Source: Metridium senile
Taxonomy: Eukaryota; Cnidaria; Anthozoa; Actiniaria; Metridiidae
Assembly (NCBI GenBank): GCA_949775045.1
Contig: OX459098.1
Coordinates: 20,234,944-20,298,943, forward strand
DNA length: 64,000 nucleotides
Direction of reading: 5' to 3'
Made by a program: the position numbers and the translations under genes. Positions 10,550 through 22,800 of this stretch are shown here, in pieces (within the stretch, counting starts at the first letter, position 1; each line of letters begins with the position of its first letter). The notes beneath the pieces are model-generated. The model was not told the DNA's origin. It worked only from the letters and a program-made list of their open reading frames with translations, and did no database searches.

Positions 10550-12250
10550 CTAGGGACAGCAGCACCAACCACCTTTGCAATTTTTGTTGCAGCTGCTGCA
10601 AATGGGATCTGCTTCAGCCCCTTGATTGTGCGAGGTACGCCCCGCTTCATCAAAACCAACGTCATCTCGTAGACTGGCTGAAACTAAAAGAAAACAATTT
10701 AATTATCTTGCTTCCGTATAGGGCACTGTATGGAAAAGTAGCTTCTGCTAGCTACTTTGAAATTTCATGAACTAAAGAACGTATTGACTGATCAGCAAAG
10801 TGTCAATGAAAACCCGTAAAAAATTGCTTGAATCCTGTATTAGATCAAGACTTACAGATACATAGATACAGAAACACGGATCTGTAGAAAATTGTTGGAA
10901 CCTCATCAATACGAGATTTTATATATATATTTAAGATATTCGAAGTATATCACACACGTCGGTGCAGAAGAGCGAACTCGCACTTGACGAAACAAATACT
11001 ATGCATAAACTCATTAGCCAAATTTGTTAGAGATCCTTGGATCAAAATAGAGAAACTGCTAAATGTTGATAAAGAACAAGCTAAAAGATCTACGCAAGAT
11101 ATAAAAGCCTTCAAAGGACTACTACAACATAATTTTGTTTCTCTGTAGTAATATGTCCCCACTGAGTAACTAATTGTTTAATAGTGCAATAAAACTGATA
11201 CTGATAGCACGGAATGAGATTTATCGATTTCATTTAATGGTAATTAGTGATACTGAGCTCGACAAGAGAGGCCATCTTGGATCACTTGCGGTCAAACTCT
11301 TTCCAAGTATTTTGGCCAAGGGGTAACACGTGATGCGTGATTTAGGCTAAAATAAGTGCGTGATTCGTGAAAATAACGAACGATTTAGTTGTTACATGCA
11401 CAAGATACACAAGATGCACAAGATGTTGATCGTTACTTTAATTTGTACGTGATGCGTGAATATCATCAATATCGATTCGTGAAACGTGATGACGATCCCC
11501 CCCCCCCCCCCCCCCCTCTTTTGATTGACGGTCGACAAAACGTTTGCAAACGAGACATCAAACTTCGGGGGTCGCACTACATGGATATCTAAAGGTTATA
11601 ATAAGGCCATAGATTTTTGTTGTATAAATTTGGTGCACGAGAATGCAGGCATTATTAACTTCTTCATTCAGAATGATATTCTACGACAAATGGAGTTTGC
11701 GGAAAACTGAGAGAAACTAGTGAGACACTTTTACGGTTTTCTCTATTTTGACCTTTACCTAAAACATTTTCGCTATAATCCTCCCCTCCCCCTCCACGCA
11801 ATGTTGGTTTTCAGTTAACATGTTTCCTTGATGACTGCCAGGCCAACATTGTGTACTGGGGGGAGGGGGGAGTGGCTTTAACAAAAAATTTAGGCCAGGC
11901 TAATATGCTAATAATGTACGACAAACCGAAATTGCAATCGGTCAACTTTATGTAAACAAAAGTGGCGGACCGAAAAGAGCGGGAATATAAATGGTAAGCG
12001 CGTTCGCTAACCAAAAAAGAGCGGGAAAATCTGCCAAATAAGATGAGAGAGTTGTTATGTATGTAAGCTATGTGTGGCTCCAAAAGTTCAATAAACATAT
12101 TTTGATACTTGCCCTGCATGCGTTATCGCTTTAGAGTCATAATTAAACTTGATCAGTACCTGTATCTGGGTTGTCTTGGAAGTCAACTGGCTTCGCTATT
12201 ATGCTCCCTATCATCAACACTAACAGTAGCAGAGAAACTTTACGAAACAT
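10550..12250 (-). CDS. Small secreted cysteine-rich peptide precursor, two exons, family unknown
   Basis: Exon 1 (12160-12250) starts with ATG and encodes a classic signal peptide: basic N end, then SLLLLVLMIGSIIA, with a likely cut after the alanine. Donor ACAG|GTACTG (phase 1) joins acceptor TTTCAG|CC of exon 2 (10550-10677) in frame. The whole precursor is 72 residues. After the signal comes an acidic pro-like region of about 35 residues. The last 17 residues carry six cysteines spaced C-x2-C-x3-C-x4-C-C-C, before a terminal proline and a TAG stop. This resembles the layout of secreted defence, venom or signalling peptides, but I do not recognise the cysteine framework, so function is open. 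A TATA box lies upstream. The 1482-nt intron holds no repeat large enough to break it. Confidence 0.7.
10678..12159 (-). other. Intron of the cysteine-rich peptide gene
   Basis: The intron has good GT and AG ends. It contains a poly-C run (about 11497-11516) next to GTGATGCGTGA-like repeats. A plus-strand frame at about 10973-11149 reads RDPWIKIEKLLNVDKEQAK and looks protein-like, but I cannot place it; it could be a relic of another element. Confidence 0.45.
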
Positions 12251-12322
12251 CTTTGCTGTTCGGTGTAATACTTCAGGTTATGATACGATAAGAAACACTG
12301 ACAGAGCTACAAGGCAAAAGCG

Positions 12323-12330
12323 TTTTTATA
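12323..12330 (-). promoter_or_regulatory. TATA box of the cysteine-rich peptide gene
   Basis: On the minus strand TATAAAAACGC lies 73 bp upstream of the exon 1 ATG. That fits a transcription start near 12298 and a short 5' UTR. Confidence 0.55.
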
Positions 12331-12739
12331 CAATAAATACATCAGTATTAACCGCAACAGCTAGCATATTAAAATGGGCTCCTGAAAATGGTTATAATTG
12401 TGGCTTAAATCATGACATTGGAAGGGTTTAAAATGTGGGTTCCGCGTGTAGTGTGTAACATGTAGAAGCAATAGGAAGAGCTCTTCCCGGGCAGGTTGTA
12501 AACTTGGTTTACATTGGTCAACCACGGACAAGATGGTGCAGTATAGTCCAGTCATTTTATAGAAAAAAAACGTTAACCCACCACTAATTGCAACAGAAGG
12601 TTTTTCAACGTTTTTCCCATCAGAAAACCTTCCTCTACAACACATCAAAAATCAAATTAAATCATAGTAGGGGAGGTGGCCAAAACATAGCATTTTTAAA
12701 AGCTATCTGTAGCCGCTCTTAGCTGTACATGAAAACGAG

Positions 12740-13065
12740 GCTAACGGCTTTTATTTATGTAATAATTTGGACGTCTAACCGGTCAAATATTCGACCTGCA
12801 AAATCGAGGACGATTTTTTAGCCGGCCCGGTACCGTGTAAACAGTTTGACCGGTCGAATATTCGTCCGGTACCGTGTAAATGTAGCCATAAACAGCCCAG
12901 TGCGCATGGGCAGATGTTAAAACCACTGACAAACCTTACAATTGCCCGGTTCTGATGGTCTCATCTGAAGAGAACGAAAGTATTGATCGGTTCCGTGTGA
13001 ACAGAATGTCCAAGTCGATTTTTTCACCGGTCAAAAATTCGTCCGGTACCATGTAAACGTAGCCT
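12740..13065. repeat. MITE-like repeat with GGTACCGTGTAAA motifs
   Basis: The motif TCCGGTACC(A/G)TGTAAA(C/T)GTAGCC occurs at about 12868-12892 and 13040-13064. Related CCGGTCAAATATTCG blocks occur at about 12778 and 12849. This looks like a degenerate inverted-repeat element; exact ends are not clear. Confidence 0.45.
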
Positions 13066-13599
13066 AAGTTTATTGTCAAATAAAATATGCATATTCAAAT
13101 AAGTGTGAATTGTTTTTCTCCTTTAGATCGTTTTAAGTCTGATAGTTAGAAAACTATAAAATGAAAGTCCTTTTTTGCAGATGTAATATTAAGTGTTGTA
13201 ACGGAAACTGACTTTGTTTTTCTCGAAAACGAAAATTAGTTAGCTCAAAAGAGATTCATCACCCTGCCTTGGTTATGGATTTTTCTTGGCCTTTGTATTG
13301 TTGTGTACATTGCAGTTTACTTCGTAGTGGGTATGAAGATGAAAGACGTTCATTTCAATAACTGAAAAATTTGTCACATTTCGGTATAAAAGCTATCCGG
13401 CGATTTCAGTTTCAAAATATGGACATTCTATGACTGCGTTATCCAGGTTTGTTTCATTTTGTTAACAAAAACTCTTAGTTTAAGTGTTGAGTTTAATATT
13501 ATATCCATGCATGCACAAATTAATTTTGCAAATCGATCATGCCGGCTGACTTCCTGAGCCTTTGCGCTCTGCTTTGCTGCTCTGCTTTGCTTTGCTTAG

Positions 13600-14990
13600 A
13601 TCAGGTTGAAAATTACTTTGTTGAAATTGACACCGGACCAAATCAAGATAATATTATAGTTGGCTCGATATATAGACATCCTACAGCAAATTTGGAGAAT
13701 TTTACTTGTGAACTACAAAAAGTTCTACAATATCTAGATCGAACAAAATGTCAAGTCTATCTCCTTGGAGATATAAATATTGATTTATTGAAATACAACA
13801 CACATGGTCAAACTGAAGATTATATAGATATGCTCTATAGCAATAACTACCTTCCTACTATTACAAAACCTACTAGATTGACTCATCATAGTATGACTCT
13901 AATTGACCACATATATATAAATAGTCTTGCTTTGAACATTACACCTGGTATCTTAACTGCAGATATATCTGACCATTTACCAATATTTTGCATTGTGGAA
14001 AGGCAAATTAAAAGAAATGATATTAAAACATTTCACAGAGATTATAGAAACTTTAGTGAAGCTGAATATCTGAGTGATGTTAACTAGGTTGACTGGGATG
14101 ACGTATTTAATGACTCCATGAATGTACATGAAAAAACTGAAAAGTTTATCAATAAACTAGGTCTAATAATAAATAAACATGCCCCAATAAAGCAATTATC
14201 TAAAATTAAATCTAAACTATTAATCAAAAAACCTTGGATTACAAATGGAATCATGAAATCTATTAAACATAAACAAAAGATGTACAAAACACATTTTCTT
14301 AGTAATGATCCTGAAAAAGTTAAACTATATAAAAACTATTGCAATACCTTGAATTATCTCAAAAGAACTAGCAAGAAAAAATTATATAATGATCAATTTG
14401 AAACATGTAAATCTAATCTTAAAACTACATGGAAACTGATTGGTTCGCTTATCAAAAGGAAAACTAAAGGACAAAATAGGATAGCTACACTTAAGATTAA
14501 TAATATAACCTATACTGATAAGCAAGACATAGCAGAACAATTAAATACATTATTTACTAATGTTGGACCTAACCTAGCCAATTTAATACCTACAAACAAT
14601 ATTGATCCTAACCACTATATTTCAAACTCATCATCACCCATATCAAGTTTTTATCTTTCACCTGTTAGTAGAAGTCAAATTCAAACTCAACTCTTAAACC
14701 TAGATGGTAACAAAGCCTCGCCAGATATTCCAAATAAGTTACTAAAAATTGCTAGTGAATCGTTATCCTTCCCCCTGGCTAACATTTATAATGAGTCTAT
14801 CACCACAGGAGTCTTTCCAGATATTTTAAAAATATCAAAAATTACCCCTATCTACAAATCTGGACCAACTACAGACCCTGGAAATTTTAGACCAATTGCC
14901 ACTCTCTCACCATTTGCAAAGATAATAGAAAGGTTGGTCTATGATCAGTTAACATCATTCCTTGATAAGCACAATATACTCTATAAGAAA
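13600..14990 (+). pseudogene. CR1/L2-type LINE ORF2 relic: endonuclease and start of reverse transcriptase
   Basis: The frame holds the C-terminal part of an apurinic-like endonuclease: VGSIYRHPTANLENF, LLGDINIDLL (the GDxN motif), TLIDHIYIN and ISDHLPIF (the SDH motif). It continues into the RT leader KTTWKLIGSLIKRK and RT motifs ITPIYKSGPTTDPGNFRPIA. The endonuclease N terminus is missing. An in-frame TAG at 14085-14087 interrupts it. At about 14990 the frame stops abruptly where the 2.8-kb tandem array begins, before the catalytic YADD region. No continuation was found on the other side of the array. Confidence 0.85.
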
Positions 14991-15052
14991 AACCTTCTGT
15001 TGCAATGAGTGATGGGTCAATCCGTACAATGACTGGACTAATACGAGGCCGT

Positions 15053-15700
15053 CAAATTTGACAGACAAATTAGCGTCTCGATCGAAGCAGCGATTTGACG
15101 AAATGTTGTTTTTCGCGACTTTTCTCGTAAAACATGCAATATGTTTCAAAGCTAATTAAAATGTAAACATTGCTTGGGTTTTACTGATTTTATTTGATAG
15201 CATTTTGCTGTTCGAAAACAGGAAAATGTGATTATTTATGCAAATTACGTCCGCGACTTGACAAATTGAATGTGTTAGTCGACAGTACACTTTAATATGC
15301 ATAATAAGCAAGATTTTGTGAAAGTTCGCAGCTCAATAACCTCTTTCAATTACATAGACCCAAGCTGAATTTTTCACAGCTATGTATTTAATACCTTAAC
15401 ATTCAGAATCCAAATTATTATTGAAAAAGTTTGTGCTGCACATAGAAAAATATTTTTGTTTTTACCCTACTTTTTATAAGGCGAAAAGTATGACATAAAG
15501 ACATAAATAGAATAATATCTTTAAATAACTGGATATATTAACGCTAAGATGACAATAAACAATATTATGAAAGTTTGGAGTCATTAAAGTAATTAATTTT
15601 GCCATACGGGGCCGTCAAAGTTGACATGAAAATTAGCGTCTCGGAGCAGCGATTTCACGAAATTTTGTTTTTCGCGATTTTCTCGTAAAATATGCAATAT
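15053..15700. repeat. Diverged direct repeat within the 2.8-kb unit
   Basis: About 95 bp starting GGCCGTCAAATTTGACA at 15057 recurs, diverged, as GGCCGTCAAAGTTGACA at 15609. Both share AATTAGCGTCTCG, CAGCGATTT and TTTTTCGCGA. The pair is present in each copy of the unit. Confidence 0.6.
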
Positions 15701-16731
15701 TTTTCTTAACTAAAGGCATCATGATTTGTTTCATATTGAGGGCTACCTATGGTTAAAATATGAGCAAAATCGATTGTTTGAGTGTTGCCGCGTTTGCATG
15801 GTATTTACAGAAATCTTCTCTTAACCATTACAATATTATTAACCAGTACATTTGTAAATTCAACTTCATTTTTTAATTCAATAAACTATATACTACTAAT
15901 ATGATCCGTACATGTGAAAGCAAGTACAGAATACCTCTTTACTTATCTATACGTACATGTATACATGCATTCATCTCACGTCACACTTCACTTCAAACAC
16001 GTAATTTTTTAAGTGACAATATTCTGAAGTAGCTTTTTTGGTAAAATTTCCACTAGCTAAAAAGGTCATTTTTTACCAAAGTGATGGCAAAATTTCAATG
16101 GAAATATCAAATTATTTACCAAAAATACTTAAATTGGTATAAATGAAAGCCAACTAACACAAAACTATTCCTCTTCATTTCGGTATAAATAGTTGTTAGG
16201 AAATCAGAACTCTTGTATGAAAAACATTAATTATGAAAAGTACCAAAATTACGGTTTTCACGACCGCCCGAAAATGGACCTTCTTCAAATATCCATAAAA
16301 GTAAAATAATAGGCTATATCAAAATAAAACATACTGTTCAAAAGCTGTAATAATGTTCTATAAACAGTGTAAATTTGATTACAAAATATGCCGAGAAAAC
16401 GCCGCACGAGATCTACAAACATTACAAATGTTCGAAAATTCTGACGGCAAAATTAGGCCGAAAATAGGTCAAACTTTGAACGGATGTCACGTGACCGCTT
16501 TAAAATGAAACGACTAAATAATGCCCATATGATTACTTGCTCATGACTACCTTTCACCATGCAAAGTTTCAGGTGGGGTTGTATCGGACCATTTCTGAAA
16601 TTACTCGAAGCTTACGTGGAACGGCTCTTAATAGTTTGTATTTCAGAGATAAGCTGTTCGCATAAAATTGGCCCAAATAATATTACAATATTAATCAGGC
16701 TAATAAGACCTTATAGTTCAATAATAGGCCC

Positions 16732-16931
16732 NNNNNNNNNNNNNNNNNNNNNNNNNNNNNNNNNNNNNNNNNNNNNNNNNNNNNNNNNNNNNNNNNNNNN
16801 NNNNNNNNNNNNNNNNNNNNNNNNNNNNNNNNNNNNNNNNNNNNNNNNNNNNNNNNNNNNNNNNNNNNNNNNNNNNNNNNNNNNNNNNNNNNNNNNNNNN
16901 NNNNNNNNNNNNNNNNNNNNNNNNNNNNNNN
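16732..16931. other. Assembly gap of 200 N in copy 1 of the array
   Basis: Exactly 200 N, a placeholder size. The left flank ends with TAATAGGCCC and the right flank starts with the same ten bases. Other copies have this stretch once and continuous. The true gap is therefore probably zero or even an overlap, unless extra copies were collapsed here. Confidence 0.85.
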
Positions 16932-19699
16932 TAATAGGCCCTTTGCAGGACATGGTCACGTGTTTCATTCTACCATTCTCTTTATGTCTCTTTATAGATA
17001 GCCTGTACCTAAAGATCTGTAAGATTCTACCCAATATACATATGCACTTTGTAACTCATGGCACTGAATAAAATTGAATTGAATTGAATATGTCACAGAA
17101 AAGCATCGAAAAATATACTTGAAACGGGAAAAACTAAAAGCTACCCCGATTACTAACCTTGAAACGTTGCTATCTTGGTGATGTTCACAAACTAATAGAA
17201 AAAGAAAACCATAAAAACGCTAACTTTGCATGTCAAAAACAACATTTCAAGGAGGTATAGTAAGACGGACGACAGGTTTATAGACGAAGAATTTTAAGTA
17301 TTATATTGAATTGACACTTAAAACTAAAGAATAAATTATTAAATAAATAAATTATTATCTCTTTTTACCTCTCTTTCTCTTTTCTCTCTCTTTTCTCACT
17401 TTTTATTTTTTGCTGTTTCTCCCTCCTCTCTAATCTGTTCCTCTCCTCTGTGTATGTGTGTGTGTTGTTTTTTTTTTTGCTTTTTGTGTTCTATTTATTC
17501 TAACTATAAATAAAATAATTAAAAAAGCAGTAGATAAATAATTTGCAAATTCAACGACTAAAATGAAGTACTAGTTGGCGTACTCACAATTTTATTCACA
17601 TTATTACAGTCAAAACACCTGAATCGTGAACACGTAGAACTCACTATTGTTTAGTTTTCGAAATTTGTTTCCATTATTCTATTCAGTTGAACTTGGAATA
17701 TTGAAAACGAAGATTTCATTATTCAAAACAAGAATAGTTTGAAAGTTCGATTGTTGATTGGACATAATAAAACATTCGATTCTCCTAATATGGAAACACA
17801 GGAACCCAATGAATTCGACGAGCAAGCATACAATATGTACAGTACACAAACATGGCGGCTCCCCCTTGGAGCCTCGTTTTCATGTCGGCACAAAACTTAC
17901 CACCAAAAGAAAGGCGATTTTCAGGATGTTCCCCTGCATAGATTCAATATGATTTTTAATATGTTGTTTCAGATGGTATTCCAGGTCGGATTGTGAAGAA
18001 AACCTTCTGTTGCAATGAGTGATGGGTCAATCCGTACAATGACTGGACTAATACGAGGCCGTCAAATTTGACAGACAAATTAGCGTCTCGATCGAAGCAG
18101 CGATTTGACGAAATGTTGTTTTTCGCGACTTTTCTCGTAAAACATGCAATATGTTTCAAAGCTAATTAAAATGTAAACATTGCTTGGGTTTTACTGATTT
18201 TATTTGATAGCATTTTGCTGTTCGAAAACAGGAAAATGTGATTATTTATGCAAATTACGTCCGCGACTTGACAAATTGAATGTGTTAGTCGACAGTACAC
18301 TTTAATATGCATAATAAGCAAGATTTTGTGAAAGTTCGCAGCTCAATAACCTCTTTCAATTACATAGACCCAAGCTGAATTTTTCACAGCTATGTATTTA
18401 ATACCTTAACATTCAGAATCCAAATTATTATTGAAAAAGTTTGTGCTGCACATAGAAAAATATTTTTGTTTTTACCCTACTTTTTATAAGGCGAAAAGTA
18501 TGACATAAAGACATAAATAGAATAATATCTTTAAATAACTGGATATATTAACGCTAAGATGACAATAAACAATATTATGAAAGTTTGGAGTCATTAAAGT
18601 AATTAATTTTGCCATACGGGGCCGTCAAAGTTGACATGAAAATTAGCGTCTCGGAGCAGCGATTTCACGAAATTTTGTTTTTCGCGATTTTCTCGTAAAA
18701 TATGCAATATTTTTCTTAACTAAAGGCATCATGATTTGTTTCATATTGAGGGCTACCTATGGTTAAAATATGAGCAAAATCGATTGTTTGAGTGTTGCCG
18801 CGTTTGCATGGTATTTACAGAAATCTTCTCTTAACCATTACAATATTATTAACCAGTACATTTGTAAATTCAACTTCATTTTTTAATTCAATAAACTATA
18901 TACTACTAATATGATCCGTACATGTGAAAGCAAGTACAGAATACCTCTTTACTTATCTATACGTGCATGTATACATGCATTCATCTCACGTCACACTTCA
19001 CTTCAAACACGTAATTTTTTAAGTGACAATATTCTGAAGTAGCTTTTTTGGTAAAATTTCCACTAGCTAAAAAGGTCATTTTTTACCAAAGTGATGGCAA
19101 AATTTCAATGGAAATATCAAATTATTTACCAAAAATACTTAAATTGGTATAAATGAAAGCCAACTAACACAAAACTATTCCTCTTCATTTCGGTATAAAT
19201 AGTTGTTAGGAAATCAGAACTCTTGTATGAAAAACATTAATTATGAAAAGTACCAAAATTACGGTTTTCACGACCGCCCGAAAATGGACCTTCTTCAAAT
19301 ATCCATAAAAGTAAAATAATAGGCTATATCAAAATAAAACATACTGTTCAAAAGCTGTAATAATGTTCTATAAACAGTGTAAATTTGATTACAAAATATG
19401 CCGAGAAAACGCCGCACGAGATCTACAAACATTACAAATGTTCGAAAATTCTGACGGCAAAATTAGGCCGAAAATAGGTCAAACTTTGAACGGATGTCAC
19501 GTGACCGCTTTAAAATGAAACGACTAAATAATGCCCATATGATTACTTGCTCATGACTACCTTTCACCATGCAAAGTTTCAGGTGGGGTTGTATCGGACC
19601 ATTTCTGAAATTACTCGAAGCTTACGTGGAACGGCTCTTAATAGTTTGTATTTCAGAGATAAGCTGTTCGCATAAAATTGGCCCAAATAATATTACAAT

Positions 19700-19890
19700 A
19701 TTAATCAGGCTAATAAGACCTTATAGTTCAATAATAGGCCCTTTGCAGGACATGGTCACGTGTTTCATTCTACCATTCTCTTTATGTCTCTTTATAGATA
19801 GCCTGTACCTAAAGATCTGTAAGATTCTACCCAATATACATATGCACTTTGTAACTCATGGCACTGAATAAAATTGAATTGAATTGAATA
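19700..19890 (+). mobile_element. LINE 3' tail within the 2.8-kb unit
   Basis: The stretch ends GGCACTGAATAAAATTGAATTGAATTGAAT, given here as AATAAAATTGAATTGAATTG. A pentanucleotide TTGAA run after an AATAAA is typical of CR1/L2-like LINE 3' ends. The same tail recurs in all full units (for example about 17066-17090, 22669-22690, 25469-25490). Confidence 0.5.
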
Positions 19891-22800
19891 TGTCACAGAA
19901 AAGCATCGAAAAATATACTTGAAACGGGAAAAACTAAAAGCTACCCCGATTACTAACCTTGAAACGTTGCTATCTTGGTGATGTTCACAAACTAATAGAA
20001 AAAGAAAACCATAAAAACGCTAACTTTGCATGTCAAAAACAACATTTCAAGGAGGTATAGTAAGACGGACGACAGGTTTATAGACGAAGAATTTTAAGTA
20101 TTATATTGAATTGACACTTAAAACTAAAGAATAAATTATTAAATAAATAAATTATTATCTCTTTTTACCTCTCTTTCTCTTTTCTCTCTCTTTTCTCACT
20201 TTTTATTTTTTGCTGTTTCTCCCTCCTCTCTAATCTGTTCCTCTCCTCTGTGTATGTGTGTGTGTTGTTTTTTTTTTTGCTTTTTGTGTTCTATTTATTC
20301 TAACTATAAATAAAATAATTAAAAAAGCAGTAGATAAATAATTTGCAAATTCAACGACTAAAATGAAGTACTAGTTGGCGTACTCACAATTTTATTCACA
20401 TTATTACAGTCAAAACACCTGAATCGTGAACACGTAGAACTCACTATTGTTTAGTTTTCGAAATTTGTTTCCATTATTCTATTCAGTTGAACTTGGAATA
20501 TTGAAAACGAAGATTTCATTATTCAAAACAAGAATAGTTTGAAAGTTCGATTGTTGATTGGACATAATAAAACATTCGATTCTCCTAATATGGAAACACA
20601 GGAACCCAATGAATTCGACGAGCAAGCATACAATATGTACAGTACACAAACATGGCGGCTCCCCCTTGGAGCCTCGTTTTCATGTCGGCACAAAACTTAC
20701 CACCAAAAGAAAGGCGATTTTCAGGATGTTCCCCTGCATAGATTCAATATGATTTTTAATATGTTGTTTCAGATGGTATTCCAGGTCGGATTGTGAAGAA
20801 AACCTTCTGTTGCAATGAGTGATGGGTCAATCCGTACAATGACTGGACTAATACGAGGCCGTCAAATTTGACAGACAAATTAGCGTCTCGATCGAAGCAG
20901 CGATTTGACGAAATGTTGTTTTTCGCGACTTTTCTCGTAAAACATGCAATATGTTTCAAAGCTAATTAAAATGTAAACATTGCTTGGGTTTTACTGATTT
21001 TATTTGATAGCATTTTGCTGTTCGAAAACAGGAAAATGTGATTATTTATGCAAATTACGTCCGCGACTTGACAAATTGAATGTGTTAGTCGACAGTACAC
21101 TTTAATATGCATAATAAGCAAGATTTTGTGAAAGTTCGCAGCTCAATAACCTCTTTCAATTACATAGACCCAAGCTGAATTTTTCACAGCTATGTATTTA
21201 ATACCTTAACATTCAGAATCCAAATTATTATTGAAAAAGTTTGTGCTGCACATAGAAAAATATTTTTGTTTTTACCCTACTTTTTATAAGGCGAAAAGTA
21301 TGACATAAAGACATAAATAGAATAATATCTTTAAATAACTGGATATATTAACGCTAAGATGACAATAAACAATATTATGAAAGTTTGGAGTCATTAAAGT
21401 AATTAATTTTGCCATACGGGGCCGTCAAAGTTGACATGAAAATTAGCGTCTCGGAGCAGCGATTTCACGAAATTTTGTTTTTCGCGATTTTCTCGTAAAA
21501 TATGCAATATTTTTCTTAACTAAAGGCATCATGATTTGTTTCATATTGAGGGCTACCTATGGTTAAAATATGAGCAAAATCGATTGTTTGAGTGTTGCCG
21601 CGTTTGCATGGTATTTACAGAAATCTTCTCTTAACCATTACAATATTATTAACCAGTACATTTGTAAATTCAACTTCATTTTTTAATTCAATAAACTATA
21701 TACTACTAATATGATCCGTACATGTGAAAGCAAGTACAGAATACCTCTTTACTTATCTATACGTGCATGTATACATGCATTCATCTCACGTCACACTTCA
21801 CTTCAAACACGTAATTTTTTAAGTGACAATATTCTGAAGTAGCTTTTTTGGTAAAATTTCCACTAGCTAAAAAGGTCATTTTTTACCAAAGTGATGGCAA
21901 AATTTCAATGGAAATATCAAATTATTTACCAAAAATACTTAAATTGGTATAAATGAAAGCCAACTAACACAAAACTATTCCTCTTCATTTCGGTATAAAT
22001 AGTTGTTAGGAAATCAGAACTCTTGTATGAAAAACATTAATTATGAAAAGTACCAAAATTACGGTTTTCACGACCGCCCGAAAATGGACCTTCTTCAAAT
22101 ATCCATAAAAGTAAAATAATAGGCTATATCAAAATAAAACATACTGTTCAAAAGCTGTAATAATGTTCTATAAACAGTGTAAATTTGATTACAAAATATG
22201 CCGAGAAAACGCCGCACGAGATCTACAAACATTACAAATGTTCGAAAATTCTGACGGCAAAATTAGGCCGAAAATAGGTCAAACTTTGAACGGATGTCAC
22301 GTGACCGCTTTAAAATGAAACGACTAAATAATGCCCATATGATTACTTGCTCATGACTACCTTTCACCATGCAAAGTTTCAGGTGGGGTTGTATCGGACC
22401 ATTTCTGAAATTACTCGAAGCTTACGTGGAACGGCTCTTAATAGTTTGTATTTCAGAGATAAGCTGTTCGCATAAAATTGGCCCAAATAATATTACAATA
22501 TTAATCAGGCTAATAAGACCTTATAGTTCAATAATAGGCCCTTTGCAGGACATGGTCACGTGTTTCATTCTACCATTCTCTTTATGTCTCTTTATAGATA
22601 GCCTGTACCTAAAGATCTGTAAGATTCTACCCAATATACATATGCACTTTGTAACTCATGGCACTGAATAAAATTGAATTGAATTGAATATGTCACAGAA
22701 AAGCATCGAAAAATATACTTGAAACGGGAAAAACTAAAAGCTACCCCGATTACTAACCTTGAAACGTTGCTATCTTGGTGATGTTCACAAACTAATAGAA

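Noticed and set aside
16559..17071. 170-codon frame across the N gap
   Set aside because: It exists only because N was translated; the gap-free copies give a 100-codon frame with no recognised domain.
17739..17996. 85-codon ORF repeated in each 2.8-kb unit
   Set aside because: It is conserved only because the copies are nearly identical. There is no start context, domain or splice pattern to support it.
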